From contig NZ_SHKL01000001.1 of assembly GCF_004217185.1 (NCBI RefSeq), positions 681,001-745,000 of the forward strand: a stretch of DNA of 64,000 nt. The letters run 5' to 3'. How positions within the stretch are numbered: the stretch's first letter is position 1; each line of letters opens with the position of its first letter. Source of the stretch: Pseudonocardia sediminis. Lineage in GTDB: Bacteria > Actinomycetota > Actinomycetes > Mycobacteriales > Pseudonocardiaceae. Positions 24,083-34,859 of the stretch are shown here, piece by piece. The notes beneath the pieces were generated by a model. It was given only the letters and a program-made list of their open reading frames with translations. It was not told where the DNA came from and did no database searches. The position numbers were made by a program, and so were the translations under genes.

Positions 24083-24784
24083 ATGCGCATTCTGGTCGTC
24101 GACGACGACAAGGCCGTGCGGGATTCGCTCCGCCGGTCTCTCGCCTTCAACGGCTACCAGGTCGAGCTCGCCGAGGACGGTCAGGCGGCGCTGGACATGA
24201 TGGTCGACTCGCGCCCTGACGCCCTCGTCCTGGACGTGATGATGCCGCGCCTGGACGGCCTGGAGGTGTGCCGGCGGCTGCGCAGCGCCGGTGACGCCCT
24301 GCCGATCCTCGTGCTCACCGCGCGCGACGCCGTCTCCGACCGGGTGGCGGGCCTCGACGCCGGCGCCGACGACTACCTCCCGAAGCCGTTCGCGCTGGAG
24401 GAGCTGCTGGCCCGGCTGCGTGCGCTGCTGCGCCGCCGGACGCCGGAGGAGATCGCCGACGCGGCGGCCGGGCGGACCAAGGCGCTGGAGTTCGCGGACC
24501 TCTCGCTGGACCCGGACACCCGCGACGTCCGCCGCGGCGACCGCGCGATCTCGTTGACGCGCACCGAGTTCTCGCTGCTCGAGCTGCTCCTGGCCTACCC
24601 GCGGCGGGTGCTGACCCGCGGTCAGATCCTGGAGCAGGTCTGGGGCTACGACTTCCCGACCAGCGGTAACGCGCTCGAGGTCTACGTCGGGTACCTGCGG
24701 CGCAAGACCGAGGCCGACGGCGAACCCCGGCTGATCCACACCGTGCGCGGGGTCGGCTACGTGCTGCGGGAGTCGCCGCCGTGA
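24083..24784 (+). CDS. mprA: response regulator MprA
   Basis: The 233-residue OmpR-family regulator has a receiver with the acidic pair VVDDDK (residues 6-8), phospho-acceptor Asp in VLDVMMP (about 52), Thr in VLTARD and Lys in LPKPF. The C-terminal winged helix carries [13 protein letters not shown] and the recognition and wing segments ending [10 protein letters not shown]. Order and sequence match mycobacterial MprA, the envelope-stress regulator that controls sigE, sigB and pepD. It overlaps mprB by 4 bp (GTGA). Confidence 0.93.
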   Translation: MRILVVDDDKAVRDSLRRSLAFNGYQVELAEDGQAALDMMVDSRPDALVLDVMMPRLDGLEVCRRLRSAGDALPILVLTARDAVSDRVAGLDAGADDYLPKPFALEELLARLRALLRRRTPEEIADAAAGRTKALEFADLSLDPDTRDVRRGDRAISLTRTEFSLLELLLAYPRRVLTRGQILEQVWGYDFPTSGNALEVYVGYLRRKTEADGEPRLIHTVRGVGYVLRESPP

Positions 24785-26220
24785 CCGATGTCGACACCCG
24801 GGCCGAGCCCGCTCCGCCGAGGACCTCGGGCGGCAGCCGGGAGCGGTTCACGCTGCGCGCCCGGATCGGGGTGCTGGCCGCGCTGGTCGCGGCGGCGATG
24901 GTGCTCCTGGTCTCGGCCGCGGCGTTCCTCGTCGTCCGGCAGAACCTCTCCAGCACCCTGGACGAGACGCTCTACCAGCGGGCGACCGCGGCCGCGCAGA
25001 GCGAGCTGGCCAGCCCGCAGCTGCTGGCCACGATCCCGCCGACCGTGCTCGGTGCGGCCGACCTGCACATCGCGCTCGTCTACTCCTCCGGTCTGGCCGC
25101 CGCCGCCGACGAGACGTCGCGGCCCCCGGTCGGCGACGACGAGCTCGCCGTGGCCCAGGGCCGTCTGAGCGAGTCCATCCGCACGGCGTCGCTGGGCCGT
25201 GTGCCCTACCGGGTCGTCGCGGTGCAGGCCGGTCCCGGTCGGGCACTGGTGATCGCCCAGCAGCTCGACAGCGTGACCAAGGTCGTGTCCCGACTCGGGA
25301 CGGCGTTACCGCTGGTCGGGCTGGGCGGGGTGATCCTGGCCGCGCTGGCCGGGTTCGCTGTGGCGCGCACCGGCCTGCGCCCGGTGCAGCGGCTGACCGC
25401 GGCGACCGAGCGCGTCGCGACCACCGGGGACCTGCGTCCGATCCCGATCAGCGGATCCGACGAGCTGGCCCGGCTGACCCAGAGCTTCAACGCGATGCTC
25501 GGCGCGCTCGCCGCGTCCCGCGAGCAGCAGCGGCGCCTGGTCGCCGACGCCGGGCACGAGCTGCGGACGCCGCTGACGTCGCTGCGCACGAACCTGGAGC
25601 TGCTCGCCGCGGCCGACGCGCCGGACGCCCCGTCGCTGCCGCCCGAGGACCGCCAGGAACTGCTGATCGACGTCCGTGCGCAGGTCGAGGAGCTCTCGCA
25701 CCTGGTCGGGGACCTGGTCGAGCTGGCGCGTGACGACGCGCCGATGGTCACCACCGAGGCCCTGGAGCTGGGCGAGATCGTGGAACGGGCGCTGGCCCGG
25801 GTCCGGCGCCGGGCCGGGGACACGACGTTCGACGTCACGCTGCACCGCTGGACGATCGACGGCGACTCCACCGCCCTGGAGCGCGCGGTGCTGAACCTGC
25901 TCGACAACGCCGCCAAGTGGAGCCCGCCCGGTGGCCGGGTCCGGGTGTCGATGATCCCGATGCCGGACGCCTCGATGGTGATCGAGGTGGCCGACTCCGG
26001 GGCCGGGATCGCGCCCGAGGACCTGCCGCACGTGTTCGACCGCTTCTACCGGGCCGACACCTCCCGGACGATGCCCGGCTCCGGCCTCGGCCTGTCGATC
26101 GTGGCGCAGGCCGCGGCCCGGCACGGGGGAGCGGTGTGGGCCGGACAGGCACCGGAGGGCGGGGCACTGCTCGCGCTGCGTCTCCCGGGTCGACCGCCGG
26201 AACCCGACCCCAGCCCATAG
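24781..26220 (+). CDS. mprB: sensor histidine kinase MprB
   Basis: The 479-residue membrane sensor has a TM helix near residues 28-54, an extracytoplasmic sensor domain, a second TM near 172-195 and a HAMP domain. The HisKA phospho-acceptor is in [14 protein letters not shown]. The HATPase domain has N (LLDNAAKWS), G1 (VADSGAGI) and G2 (GSGLGLSIV) boxes. It phosphorylates MprA. In mycobacteria, unfolded extracytoplasmic protein sensed through DnaK and PepD sets its activity. It is the middle gene of mprA-mprB-pepD. Confidence 0.92.
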   Translation: MTDVDTRAEPAPPRTSGGSRERFTLRARIGVLAALVAAAMVLLVSAAAFLVVRQNLSSTLDETLYQRATAAAQSELASPQLLATIPPTVLGAADLHIALVYSSGLAAAADETSRPPVGDDELAVAQGRLSESIRTASLGRVPYRVVAVQAGPGRALVIAQQLDSVTKVVSRLGTALPLVGLGGVILAALAGFAVARTGLRPVQRLTAATERVATTGDLRPIPISGSDELARLTQSFNAMLGALAASREQQRRLVADAGHELRTPLTSLRTNLELLAAADAPDAPSLPPEDRQELLIDVRAQVEELSHLVGDLVELARDDAPMVTTEALELGEIVERALARVRRRAGDTTFDVTLHRWTIDGDSTALERAVLNLLDNAAKWSPPGGRVRVSMIPMPDASMVIEVADSGAGIAPEDLPHVFDRFYRADTSRTMPGSGLGLSIVAQAAARHGGAVWAGQAPEGGALLALRLPGRPPEPDPSP

Positions 26221-26278
26221 CCTGGACGGTGCGGGTGAGTGCACGGGGCCCGCGCAGGTGACGACGGACGGTGGATGC

Positions 26279-28162
<1,884 letters not shown>

Positions 28163-28207
28163 GCTCCCGGCGGCCCGGCGGGAGCGTCCCCGCCGGCCGC
28201 CGGGGAC
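28163..28207 (+). terminator. two tandem GC-rich hairpins after pepD
   Basis: Directly at the pepD stop lie GCTCCCG (28163-28169) / CGGGAGC (28179-28185) and GTCCCCG (28186-28192) / CGGGGAC (28201-28207). Adjacent stems of this strength without a T-tract are common actinobacterial terminators. Confidence 0.55.
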
Positions 28208-28446
28208 GCGGTGTGGTCGACTTGGGTCGCCGTTCACCCGGAGTGTCCGGGTGGTTGCGGTCGCGTTTCGTTGACGCGTGAAACACCGGCGTGATGGTGT
28301 AGAGGCGGCCCGGTCCGGTGGTGCCCCGCCGGACGGGTGTCGACGGGTCGTGTCGGCGCAGGATCCCCCTCCTTGCGCCGGCACGGCCTGTTCCTGCGAG
28401 CGGGTGTCCGACGAGCCCGGTCACCACCGGCGTTAGTCTGGTGACC

Positions 28447-28944
28447 ATGGAGATGGCGGGACCTCAGATCGGCCGGGCACTCGTGGTCATCGTCGACGAC
28501 CGGGTCAGCGGGGGAGAGCGTTCCGACCAGACCGGGCCGCTCGTCACCGAGCTGCTCGAGGAGGCGAACTTCCTCGTCGACGGCGTCGTGTCCGCCCCGG
28601 GCGAGGTGGTCGCGATCCGCAGTGCGCTGAACACCGCCGTGATCGGCGGCGTCGACCTCGTGGTGACGGTCGGCGGCACCGGCGTGTCCCCGCGCGACGT
28701 CACCCCGGACGCGACGTCCGGCGTCCTGGACCGCCCGATCCCCGGCATCTCCGAGGCGCTGCGCGCGTCCGGTCTCGCCGCGGGCGCGGTGGACGCGGGC
28801 CTGTCCCGCGGTCTGGTCGGTGTCTCCGGCAGCACGCTGGTGGTCAACCTGGCGCCGTCGCGGGCCGCCGTGCGCGACGGCATGGCCACGCTGACCCCGC
28901 TGGTGCCGCATGTGATCGCGGAGCTGTCCGGCCTCGACGCCTGA
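28447..28944 (+). CDS. MoaB/Mog-type molybdopterin adenylyltransferase-family protein (MoaB2-like)
   Basis: The 165-residue single-domain protein has the MPT-binding signature VTVGGTGVSPRDVTPDA (about 76-92) and the terminal segment LVVNLAPSRAAV. It follows pepD at the position of moaB2 in mycobacteria. ATG 28447 is used; GTG 28441 is six bases upstream. It probably takes part in molybdenum cofactor maturation, although MoaB2 may have diverged. It is separated from pepD by two hairpins and 284 bp, so it is likely transcribed from its own promoter. Confidence 0.88.
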   Translation: MEMAGPQIGRALVVIVDDRVSGGERSDQTGPLVTELLEEANFLVDGVVSAPGEVVAIRSALNTAVIGGVDLVVTVGGTGVSPRDVTPDATSGVLDRPIPGISEALRASGLAAGAVDAGLSRGLVGVSGSTLVVNLAPSRAAVRDGMATLTPLVPHVIAELSGLDA

Positions 28945-28959
28945 CCCACCTGCAACGCG

Positions 28960-28997
28960 GACGGGCCCGGCGGTGGAGATCCACCGCCGGGCCCGTC
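28960..28997. terminator. bidirectional terminator, perfect 18-bp stem
   Basis: The arms at 28960-28977 and 28980-28997 are exact inverse complements of 18 bp separated by two bases. The hairpin lies between the convergent moaB-like gene and the antitoxin-like gene, ending 13 bp before the latter's stop. Confidence 0.85.
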
Positions 28998-29010
28998 TCG
29001 TGTGTGGTGA

Positions 29011-29538
29011 CTACTTGTCGCCGTCGGCCGGGGGCGGCGGGACGGCCGGGATCTGACCCGGCCGGGTCGCCGGCCCGTCCGGCTTCGGGTCCTGCGCCGA
29101 CGGCCGGTCGCCACCGGGCGGGGGCGGCGGCACGGCCGAGACCGGGCTCGGCGGGGTGGTGGAGTCGGCAGGGCGGCGGTCCTGCGGGGACAGCACGTCA
29201 CCGCCGGGCGGCGACGGCGGCACCGCCGAGACCGGTCCCTTGTTCGACACCGTGTCCGGCGTCCCGACACCCGGCGCCGGCGGCGGGGTCGAGGTGGTCG
29301 ACGTGCCGGAGTTCCCGAGCGCCTCCTCGACCTTGCCCTTGGCGTTGCCGATCTGCTCGGTGTACTTGCCCCCGGTGGCCTTGTCGACCTGCTCGGCGGC
29401 CTTGCCCACGTAGGGCGCCGCCTTCTCCTTGGCCTGCTCCAGCGCGGGTCCGGCCTTCTCCTTGGCCTTCTCGATGTGCGGAGCGGCCTTCTCGATCGCG
29501 TTCTCGGCTGCCTCGCGCGCCTTGTCCAAGAATCCCAT
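29011..29538 (-). CDS. MT0933/Rv0909-family antitoxin-like protein with proline-rich repeats
   Basis: The 175-residue protein has an N-terminal Ala/Lys/Glu-rich helical region starting MGFLDKAREAAENAIEKA, as in the MT0933 antitoxin family. The C-terminal half is disordered and contains three degenerate repeats built on VSAVPPSPPGGD. ATG 29538 lies at the conserved MGFLDKA start. No adjacent Rv0910-like toxin gene (START-like fold) is present, so an antitoxin role here is doubtful. Structurally it resembles small stress proteins of the apolipoprotein-like helical type. Confidence 0.7.
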   Translation of the reverse strand: MGFLDKAREAAENAIEKAAPHIEKAKEKAGPALEQAKEKAAPYVGKAAEQVDKATGGKYTEQIGNAKGKVEEALGNSGTSTTSTPPPAPGVGTPDTVSNKGPVSAVPPSPPGGDVLSPQDRRPADSTTPPSPVSAVPPPPPGGDRPSAQDPKPDGPATRPGQIPAVPPPPADGDK

Positions 29539-29640
29539 CGCGGATCCCTCCCTCGGTGGTCGTCCCGCAACGGCGTGCGGTGTGTGACACCCATCGTTCC
29601 ACTTCGCACCCCCGTTGTGCGGACACGGCACCATGGAGCC

Positions 29641-29808
29641 ATGAGCGATTTGTCGGACGAGGTGCGGCGCCGGATCGCCGAGGTCTTCGGCGACGAGGTG
29701 CGGACGACCGGCGACGAGCGCGGCGACGCCGGCTCCTCGGCCGAGCGCGAGGACCCCGACGCCGACCGCTGGCTCCGCGAGAACCGCCCCCCGCACCACG
29801 GCGGCTGA
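29641..29808 (+). CDS. small hypothetical protein
   Basis: The 55-residue acidic, charged protein begins MSDLSDEVRRRIAEVFGDEV, probably one amphipathic helix, and has a polar tail. It is divergent from the antitoxin-like gene with about 100 bp between starts. The frame is open further upstream, but translation there is antisense to the neighbour. I recognise no family. Confidence 0.45.
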   Translation: MSDLSDEVRRRIAEVFGDEVRTTGDERGDAGSSAEREDPDADRWLRENRPPHHGG

Positions 29809-29840
29809 TCCCCTGTTCCGGCTCCGCGGCCGGGCGTTCT

Positions 29841-30548
29841 CTAGCGCAGCGTCACGGCGATCTCACCCGCCAGCGACGCGGCCGCGACCGCCGTGGCGGC
29901 GTCGCGGGGGAGAGCGACCAGGACCAACGGCCCGGTGCCGGAGCGTCCGGTGCCCTGGTTCTGGGCCGGCAGGACGGTGAGGACCGTGGCCGGCCCGGCG
30001 ATCACCCGGGCACCCGCCTGTTCGGCCGAGGCGCCGGAGCCTCCGGGCCCCGGCGCCACCACGTCGACGACCGTGCCCGGCGCGAGCAGCGCGGCCACGG
30101 CCGGGTCCGCCGGGCGCAGCGGGACCGCCGCCGCGTCCGGGCCGCCCGCCCGCGCGGTCAGCTCGACGCCGACGAGCCGCAGGTCGGTCAGCGGTTCACC
30201 GGCGCGTACCGCACCGGCCGCGACCCGGCCCTGCGCGTCGGCGGGTGACCGCAGCGCACCGGCCGGGACCAGCGCCGACGGCCAGGTGCGGACGGTCAGG
30301 TCCTCGGCCCGGATCGTCGAGCCGGGCGCCAGGTCGTGCGCGGTGACGAGCACCGGGGCCTCGTCGGCGGAGCCGTCCGGGGCGACCGCCAGCACGACGG
30401 CGAGTGCGGCGAGCAGGCCGGCACCGACCCGTCTCAGGAGGGCGACCCGGGCCCAGCCCGGCCCGCGCAGGACGGCCAGGAGCCGGTGCCAGGGGCGGGC
30501 GGCCAGAGCCGCGCGATCCCGTCGTCCGCGCCGATCGTCGTCGCCCAT
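29841..30548 (-). CDS. SAF-domain membrane protein (CpaB/RcpC-like)
   Basis: The 235-residue protein has a basic cytoplasmic N-terminus, one TM helix (VGAGLLAALAVVLAVAP, about 41-57) and an extracytoplasmic SAF domain (VLVTAHDLAPGSTIRAEDLTV, PAGALRSPADAQGRV). This architecture resembles CpaB/RcpC pilus assembly or FlgA chaperones, but no pilus genes are near. Actinobacteria carry such a gene next to the FmdB-type zinc ribbon gene. Its function is unknown. Confidence 0.75.
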   Translation of the reverse strand: MGDDDRRGRRDRAALAARPWHRLLAVLRGPGWARVALLRRVGAGLLAALAVVLAVAPDGSADEAPVLVTAHDLAPGSTIRAEDLTVRTWPSALVPAGALRSPADAQGRVAAGAVRAGEPLTDLRLVGVELTARAGGPDAAAVPLRPADPAVAALLAPGTVVDVVAPGPGGSGASAEQAGARVIAGPATVLTVLPAQNQGTGRSGTGPLVLVALPRDAATAVAAASLAGEIAVTLR

Positions 30549-30667
30549 GTGCCGCCTCCACCCGTCGATGTCCCTCGACGGTAGGGCGGCGGGACGTGCC
30601 CGGACGGCCCGATCATGAACCTGTGGACAGCGCCGTCAGGTTGTGGACAACCCGGGCCGGAAGCCGC

Positions 30668-31066
30668 TCAGGACGAGGCGGCGGCCGGGGAGCTGGAGGA
30701 GGATCCGGACGAGGACGAACCCGACCCGGACGAGGATCCCGAGCCCGACGTCGACGATCCGGAGGAGGACTTCGAGTCCGAGGACGATCCCGACGACGAG
30801 CCGGAGTCCGAGGACGAGGAGCTGCTCGACGAGTCCGACTTCGAGTCCGAGGACTTGGAGTCCGAGGACCCGCCGCCGTTCACCGCGCCCGCGCGGCTGT
30901 CGGTGCGGTAGAAGCCGCTGCCCTTGAACACGATGCCGACCGAGGAGAAGACCTTGCGGAGCTTGCCCTCGCAGTTCGGGCACACGGTGAGCGCATCGTC
31001 GGAGAATGCCTGGACCGCCTCAAATCGGTGGTCACACGCCGTGCATGCGTACTGGTAGGTCGGCAC
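30668..31066 (-). CDS. FmdB-family zinc ribbon protein, Ruc (Rv0991c)-like chaperone
   Basis: The 132-residue protein has an N-terminal zinc ribbon with CTAC and CPNC pairs (residues 8-11 and about 30-33) and the family start MPTYQYAC. The rest is a disordered tail made almost wholly of Ser with Asp, Gly and Lys (about residues 65-132). GTG 31066 has a perfect GGAGGA site. The gene lies beside the 5-FTHF cyclo-ligase and galU, as Rv0991c does. That protein is described as a redox-regulated chaperone whose cysteines release zinc on oxidation and whose tail is disordered. The Ser-only tail composition here is distinctive. Confidence 0.82.
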   Translation of the reverse strand: MPTYQYACTACDHRFEAVQAFSDDALTVCPNCEGKLRKVFSSVGIVFKGSGFYRTDSRAGAVNGGGSSDSKSSDSKSDSSSSSSSSDSGSSSGSSSDSKSSSGSSTSGSGSSSGSGSSSSGSSSSSPAAASS

Positions 31067-31130
31067 AACTTCCTCCGGAACGTCTAACCTGGCACTCCGC
31101 TGATGCGAGTGCCAGCATAACCCCGTCGGG

Positions 31131-31775
31131 TCAGTGGTTGTTCCGCACCGCAACCGCACCGCGCGTGGGGAGTATGACCTGCGCCACGGTGACGTCGAGG
31201 TCCCCGGCCGGAACGTGGTCGATCAGCTCGTCGTCGTGCAGCAGCACGGCCAGGGGCGTCGACGCCGGCACGGCCGGCAGCGTCCGGTCGTAGTAGCCGC
31301 CGCCGCGCCCGATCCGCCGGCCCCGCCCGTCGACGGCCAGTGCCGGGACGAGCACCAGCCCGGCGCGGGTGATCGCCTCGACACCGAGCCGCTCCCCGCC
31401 GGGCTCGCGCACCCCCAGCGGGCCCGTGACCAGCGAGTCCGCTCCTTCGTAGCGGGTCCAGTCCAGCGGGCCGGGCTCCGCCGGGACCACCGGGGCGAGC
31501 ACCTCGTGCCCGGCCGCGAGCAGCGCGTCGGCCACCGTCGAGGTCCCGGATCCGGCCGCTCCGGGCTCCGGGCCGACCGGCAGGTAGCAGCAGACCGGGC
31601 CGTCGACGCCCTCGGCCAGGGCCAGCACGTGCCGGGTCAGGGCCGCGGTCGCGGCCGCGCGGTCGTCGTCGGAACGGGCCTTCCGGGCGTCGAGGAGGCG
31701 TCGTCGCAGCGCACGCTTGTCCTCCCGGAGGGCGTCCGGCGCAGATCGAGCGGGTGAGTCCTCGCGAGCCGTCAC
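31131..31775 (-). CDS. 5-formyltetrahydrofolate cyclo-ligase
   Basis: The 214-residue enzyme converts 5-formyl-THF to 5,10-methenyl-THF with ATP. The signature GRGGGYYDRTL (about 158-168) forms the nucleotide/phosphate site, preceded by LVPALAVDGRGRRIG. The N-terminal basic DKRALRRRLLDAR helix is typical. It is divergent from galU with 36 bp between starts, as in M. tuberculosis (Rv0992c/galU). Confidence 0.92.
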   Translation of the reverse strand: MTAREDSPARSAPDALREDKRALRRRLLDARKARSDDDRAAATAALTRHVLALAEGVDGPVCCYLPVGPEPGAAGSGTSTVADALLAAGHEVLAPVVPAEPGPLDWTRYEGADSLVTGPLGVREPGGERLGVEAITRAGLVLVPALAVDGRGRRIGRGGGYYDRTLPAVPASTPLAVLLHDDELIDHVPAGDLDVTVAQVILPTRGAVAVRNNH

Positions 31776-31811
31776 GCCTCCACGCTAGCCGCGCAGATAG
31801 GCTCGCCGACC

Positions 31812-32711
31812 ATGACCGCGCAGTCCTCGTCTCGCGCCGCCTTCCGCACCGCCGTCGTGCCCGCCGCAGGTCTGGGCACCCGGTTCCTGCCGACGACCAA
31901 GGCGGTCCCCAAGGAACTCCTCCCGGTCGTCGACACGCCGGGGATCGAGATCGTCGCCGCCGAGGCCGCACAGGCCGGTGCCCGGCGGCTGCTGATCGTC
32001 ACCTCACCAGGGAAGGAGTCGGTCGCGGAGTACTTCCGCTCCGACGCCGAACTGGAGAAGACCCTGGAGGCCCGGGGCAAGGAGGCGCTGCTGGAGAAGG
32101 TCCGCCGCGCGCCCGGCCTGCTCGAGGTCGACTCGGTCTACCAGTACGAGGCCAAGGGCCTCGGGCACGCCGTCGCCCAGGCCGGGCCGGCGCTGGCCGA
32201 CGACGAGGAGGCGATCGCCGTCCTCCTCCCGGACGACCTCGTGCTCCCGGCCGGCGTCCTGGAACGGATGTCGGAGGTCCGGAACCGGTTCGGCGGCAGT
32301 GTGCTGTGCGCGTTCGACATCCCGCGCGAGCAGATCTCGGCCTACGGCGTGTTCGACGTCAGCGACACCGACGACGACGACGTCAAGCAGGTGCACGGGA
32401 TGGTGGAGAAGCCCGCCGCCGCCGACGCGCCGTCGACGTTCGCCGCGGCCGGGCGCTACCTGCTGGACCGGGCGATCTTCGACGCCCTGGACCGGATCAC
32501 CCCCGGCGCCGGCGGCGAGCTGCAGCTCACCGACGCCGTGGCGCTGCTGATCTCCGAGGGCCACCCGGTGCACGTGGTCGTGCACCGCGGCGGGCGCCAC
32601 GACCTGGGCAACCCGGGCGGGTTCGTGCGGGCGTACGTCGACTTCGCGTTGCAGAACCCGGAGTACGGCGACGACCTGCGGACCTGGCTCGAAGACCGGC
32701 TGAAGGGCTAG
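31812..32711 (+). CDS. galU: UTP--glucose-1-phosphate uridylyltransferase
   Basis: The 299-residue nucleotidyltransferase makes UDP-glucose for trehalose, glycogen and cell-wall sugars. The N-terminal VVPAAGLGTRFLPTTKAVPKE is the nucleotide-binding loop. EAKGLGHAV and the later GMVEKP, with catalytic Lys, and GGRHDLGNP are in place. Its length equals that of the family. Three bases separate it from glp, so they are co-transcribed. Confidence 0.95.
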   Translation: MTAQSSSRAAFRTAVVPAAGLGTRFLPTTKAVPKELLPVVDTPGIEIVAAEAAQAGARRLLIVTSPGKESVAEYFRSDAELEKTLEARGKEALLEKVRRAPGLLEVDSVYQYEAKGLGHAVAQAGPALADDEEAIAVLLPDDLVLPAGVLERMSEVRNRFGGSVLCAFDIPREQISAYGVFDVSDTDDDDVKQVHGMVEKPAAADAPSTFAAAGRYLLDRAIFDALDRITPGAGGELQLTDAVALLISEGHPVHVVVHRGGRHDLGNPGGFVRAYVDFALQNPEYGDDLRTWLEDRLKG

Positions 32712-32714
32712 CAG

Positions 32715-33935
32715 GTGCGCACGGTCGACGAGCAGCTCTCGCGGATCCTGGACTCCGCGGTGCGCCCGGCCCCCGTCCGGGTCGCGATCTCCGACGCCCA
32801 GGGGCTGCGCAGCGCCGAGGAGGTCGTCGCGGCGCGTCCGCTCCCGGTGTTCGACCAGGCCGCGATCGACGGCTACGCCGTGCGCAGCGTCGACGTCGCC
32901 GGGGCGAGCGAGACCCAGCCCGCGACCGTGCCGGTGGTCGGTGAGATCGCCGCCGGGTCCCGGCAGCCGCTGCGGCTGCAGCCCGGGCAGGCCGTGCGGG
33001 TCGCGGCCGGGGCGCCGCTGCCGACGCTGGCCGACGCCGTCGCGCCGGTCGGCTGGACCGACGGCGGCTCCGCCCGCCTGCAGGTGCACCGCGGCGTGCC
33101 CTCGGCCGGGTTCGTCCGCCGGGTCGGCGAGGACGTGCAGCCCGGTGACGTCGCGGTCCGCGACGGCGACACCGTCGGGGCCGTGCAGGTCGCGATGCTG
33201 GCCGCGGCCGGGCGGGACAAGCTGCTGGTGCACCCGCGCCCGCGGGTGTCGGTGATCTCGGTCGGCGACGAGCTGGTCGAGGTGTCGCGCTCGGCGTCGG
33301 CCGGGCAGGTGGCCGACGTCTGCTCGCACGCGCTGACCGCCGCCGCACGCGAGGCCGGCGCGGAGACCAACCGTTCGCGCACCGTCGGCGGCAACGCGGG
33401 CGAGATCCGCGGCGCGGTGGAGGACCTGCTGCCGGCCAGCGAGATCGTGGTCGTCTGCGGCGCCGCGGGCGGCGCGGCGGGCGCCGAGGCCAAGGCCGGT
33501 CTGGCCGACCTCGGCGGGATCGACGACACCCGGGTGGCCATGCACCCGGGTTCGGCCCAGGCCTACGGCCGGCTCGGCTCCGAAGCCGTGCCGGTGTTCC
33601 TGTTCCCGTCGCACCCGGCGACCGCGCTGATCCTGTTCGAGGTGTTCACCCGGCCGCTGATCCGTCTCGCGCTCGGCCTGGAGCCCTACAAGCGCGCGAT
33701 CGGGGCGCGGCTGACGTCGCCGCTGATCTCGCCGCCCGGGCGGCGGTCCTACGTGCCGTCCCGGCTGCTGCGCGAGGAGACCGGCGGCGGCTACCTGGCC
33801 CAGCCGCTGGGCGCGTCCGGGACGCACCTGCTGGCGGTCCTGGCCGAGGTGAACGCGCTGGCCATCGTGCCGGAGGCGGTCACCGAGCTGACGGTGGGCG
33901 AGCAGGTCGAGCTCCTCCCGCGCGGTCGCAGCTGA
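32715..33935 (+). CDS. glp: gephyrin-like molybdotransferase Glp (MoeA paralogue)
   Basis: The 406-residue protein has the MoeA fold in order: N-terminal PLPVFDQAAIDGYAV, the domain with IAAGSRQPLRLQPGQAVRVAAGAPLP, the MPT domain SVISVGDELVEV, and a C-terminal barrel. The catalytic stretches are altered: VVVCGAAGGAAG stands where TSGGVSVG is expected, and FLFPSHPA replaces the LPGNP motif. Actinobacterial Glp is a gephyrin-like divisome partner that binds the membrane receptor GlpR, whose gene lies two genes downstream. A structural rather than catalytic role is therefore likely. Confidence 0.85.
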   Translation: MRTVDEQLSRILDSAVRPAPVRVAISDAQGLRSAEEVVAARPLPVFDQAAIDGYAVRSVDVAGASETQPATVPVVGEIAAGSRQPLRLQPGQAVRVAAGAPLPTLADAVAPVGWTDGGSARLQVHRGVPSAGFVRRVGEDVQPGDVAVRDGDTVGAVQVAMLAAAGRDKLLVHPRPRVSVISVGDELVEVSRSASAGQVADVCSHALTAAAREAGAETNRSRTVGGNAGEIRGAVEDLLPASEIVVVCGAAGGAAGAEAKAGLADLGGIDDTRVAMHPGSAQAYGRLGSEAVPVFLFPSHPATALILFEVFTRPLIRLALGLEPYKRAIGARLTSPLISPPGRRSYVPSRLLREETGGGYLAQPLGASGTHLLAVLAEVNALAIVPEAVTELTVGEQVELLPRGRS

Positions 33936-33964
33936 GCCGTAGCGAACGCCGAGCGAGTCCCCGC

Positions 33965-34627
33965 ATGCCCCCACCCGTCGCCGAGCCGCTCGGCGGGCAC
34001 CCCGGATGGCCCGCCCGGCCCGGGCCCCTCCGTGTCGCCGCGGGCGAGGTCGGCCTGCGACCGGTCCGCCTGACCGACGCCGGCGCCTGGTCGTCGATCC
34101 GGCTGCGCGACGAGGCCTACCTGACGCCCTGGGAGCCGACGCCCTACGGCGGCTGGGCGCGGCGCAACGCGAGCGTCGAGTGGCCCGGGCGCTGGTACCT
34201 GCTGCGGACGGCGGCCCGGCGCGGCACGACGCTGCCGTTCGCGATCACCGTCGACGGCCGGTTCGCCGGGCACGTGATGATCGGCAACATCGTGCGCGAG
34301 CCGCTGCTCTCGGCCTACGTCGGCTACTGGTGCGACAGCCGCCTGGCGGGGCAGGGGGTGACGACGGCGGCCGTGGCGCTGGTCGTCGACCACTGTTTCG
34401 GCGCGGCGCGGCTGCACCGGATCGAGGCGACCGTCCGCCCGGAGAACGTGGCCAGCCTGCGGGTACTCGCCAAGCTCGGCTTCCGCCACGAGGGCGTGCT
34501 GCGGCGCTACCTCGACGTCGACGGGGACTGGCGCGACCACCACAGCTTCGCGATCACCGCCGAGGAGACACCGGCCGGTGGTCTCGTCGGGCGGCTGGTC
34601 CGGGAGCGTCGCGCGTCCTGGGTCTGA
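33965..34627 (+). CDS. rimJ: GNAT acetyltransferase, RimJ/RimL family
   Basis: The 220-residue protein has a C-terminal GNAT core: beta-4 and the acetyl-CoA loop in SAYVGYWCDSRLAGQGVTTAAVALVVDH, followed by RIEATVRPENVASLRVLAKLGF, typical of RimJ-type N-terminal acetyltransferases acting on ribosomal or other proteins. It sits between glp and glpR as in other actinobacteria. The start ATG 33965 lacks a strong ribosome site; translation may depend on coupling. Confidence 0.88.
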   Translation: MPPPVAEPLGGHPGWPARPGPLRVAAGEVGLRPVRLTDAGAWSSIRLRDEAYLTPWEPTPYGGWARRNASVEWPGRWYLLRTAARRGTTLPFAITVDGRFAGHVMIGNIVREPLLSAYVGYWCDSRLAGQGVTTAAVALVVDHCFGAARLHRIEATVRPENVASLRVLAKLGFRHEGVLRRYLDVDGDWRDHHSFAITAEETPAGGLVGRLVRERRASWV

Positions 34628-34859
34628 TTCGACCGTTCTCACCGACCGTCACGGCTTCGAGTACTTTCCGTGATCAGGACGTAACCTCACACGAGTCACA
34701 GACGCAACATCGGTCCCGGGTGAATCACGATCTGTCCGGGTGATGACGGCGCGTCGCGGCCGGGGACGGGGTTGCTCGCTGGTTACGGTGATACGCGAGT
34801 GACTGCGGAGTCGGGGCCGGAGTCACGGGTGGACTGCGCCGGTCGGGGAGGAGGCAGCC

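Noticed and set aside
30615..30911. 98-aa acidic frame opposite the Ser-rich tail
   Set aside because: Asp/Glu-rich only because it is the complement of Ser codons; no start signal.
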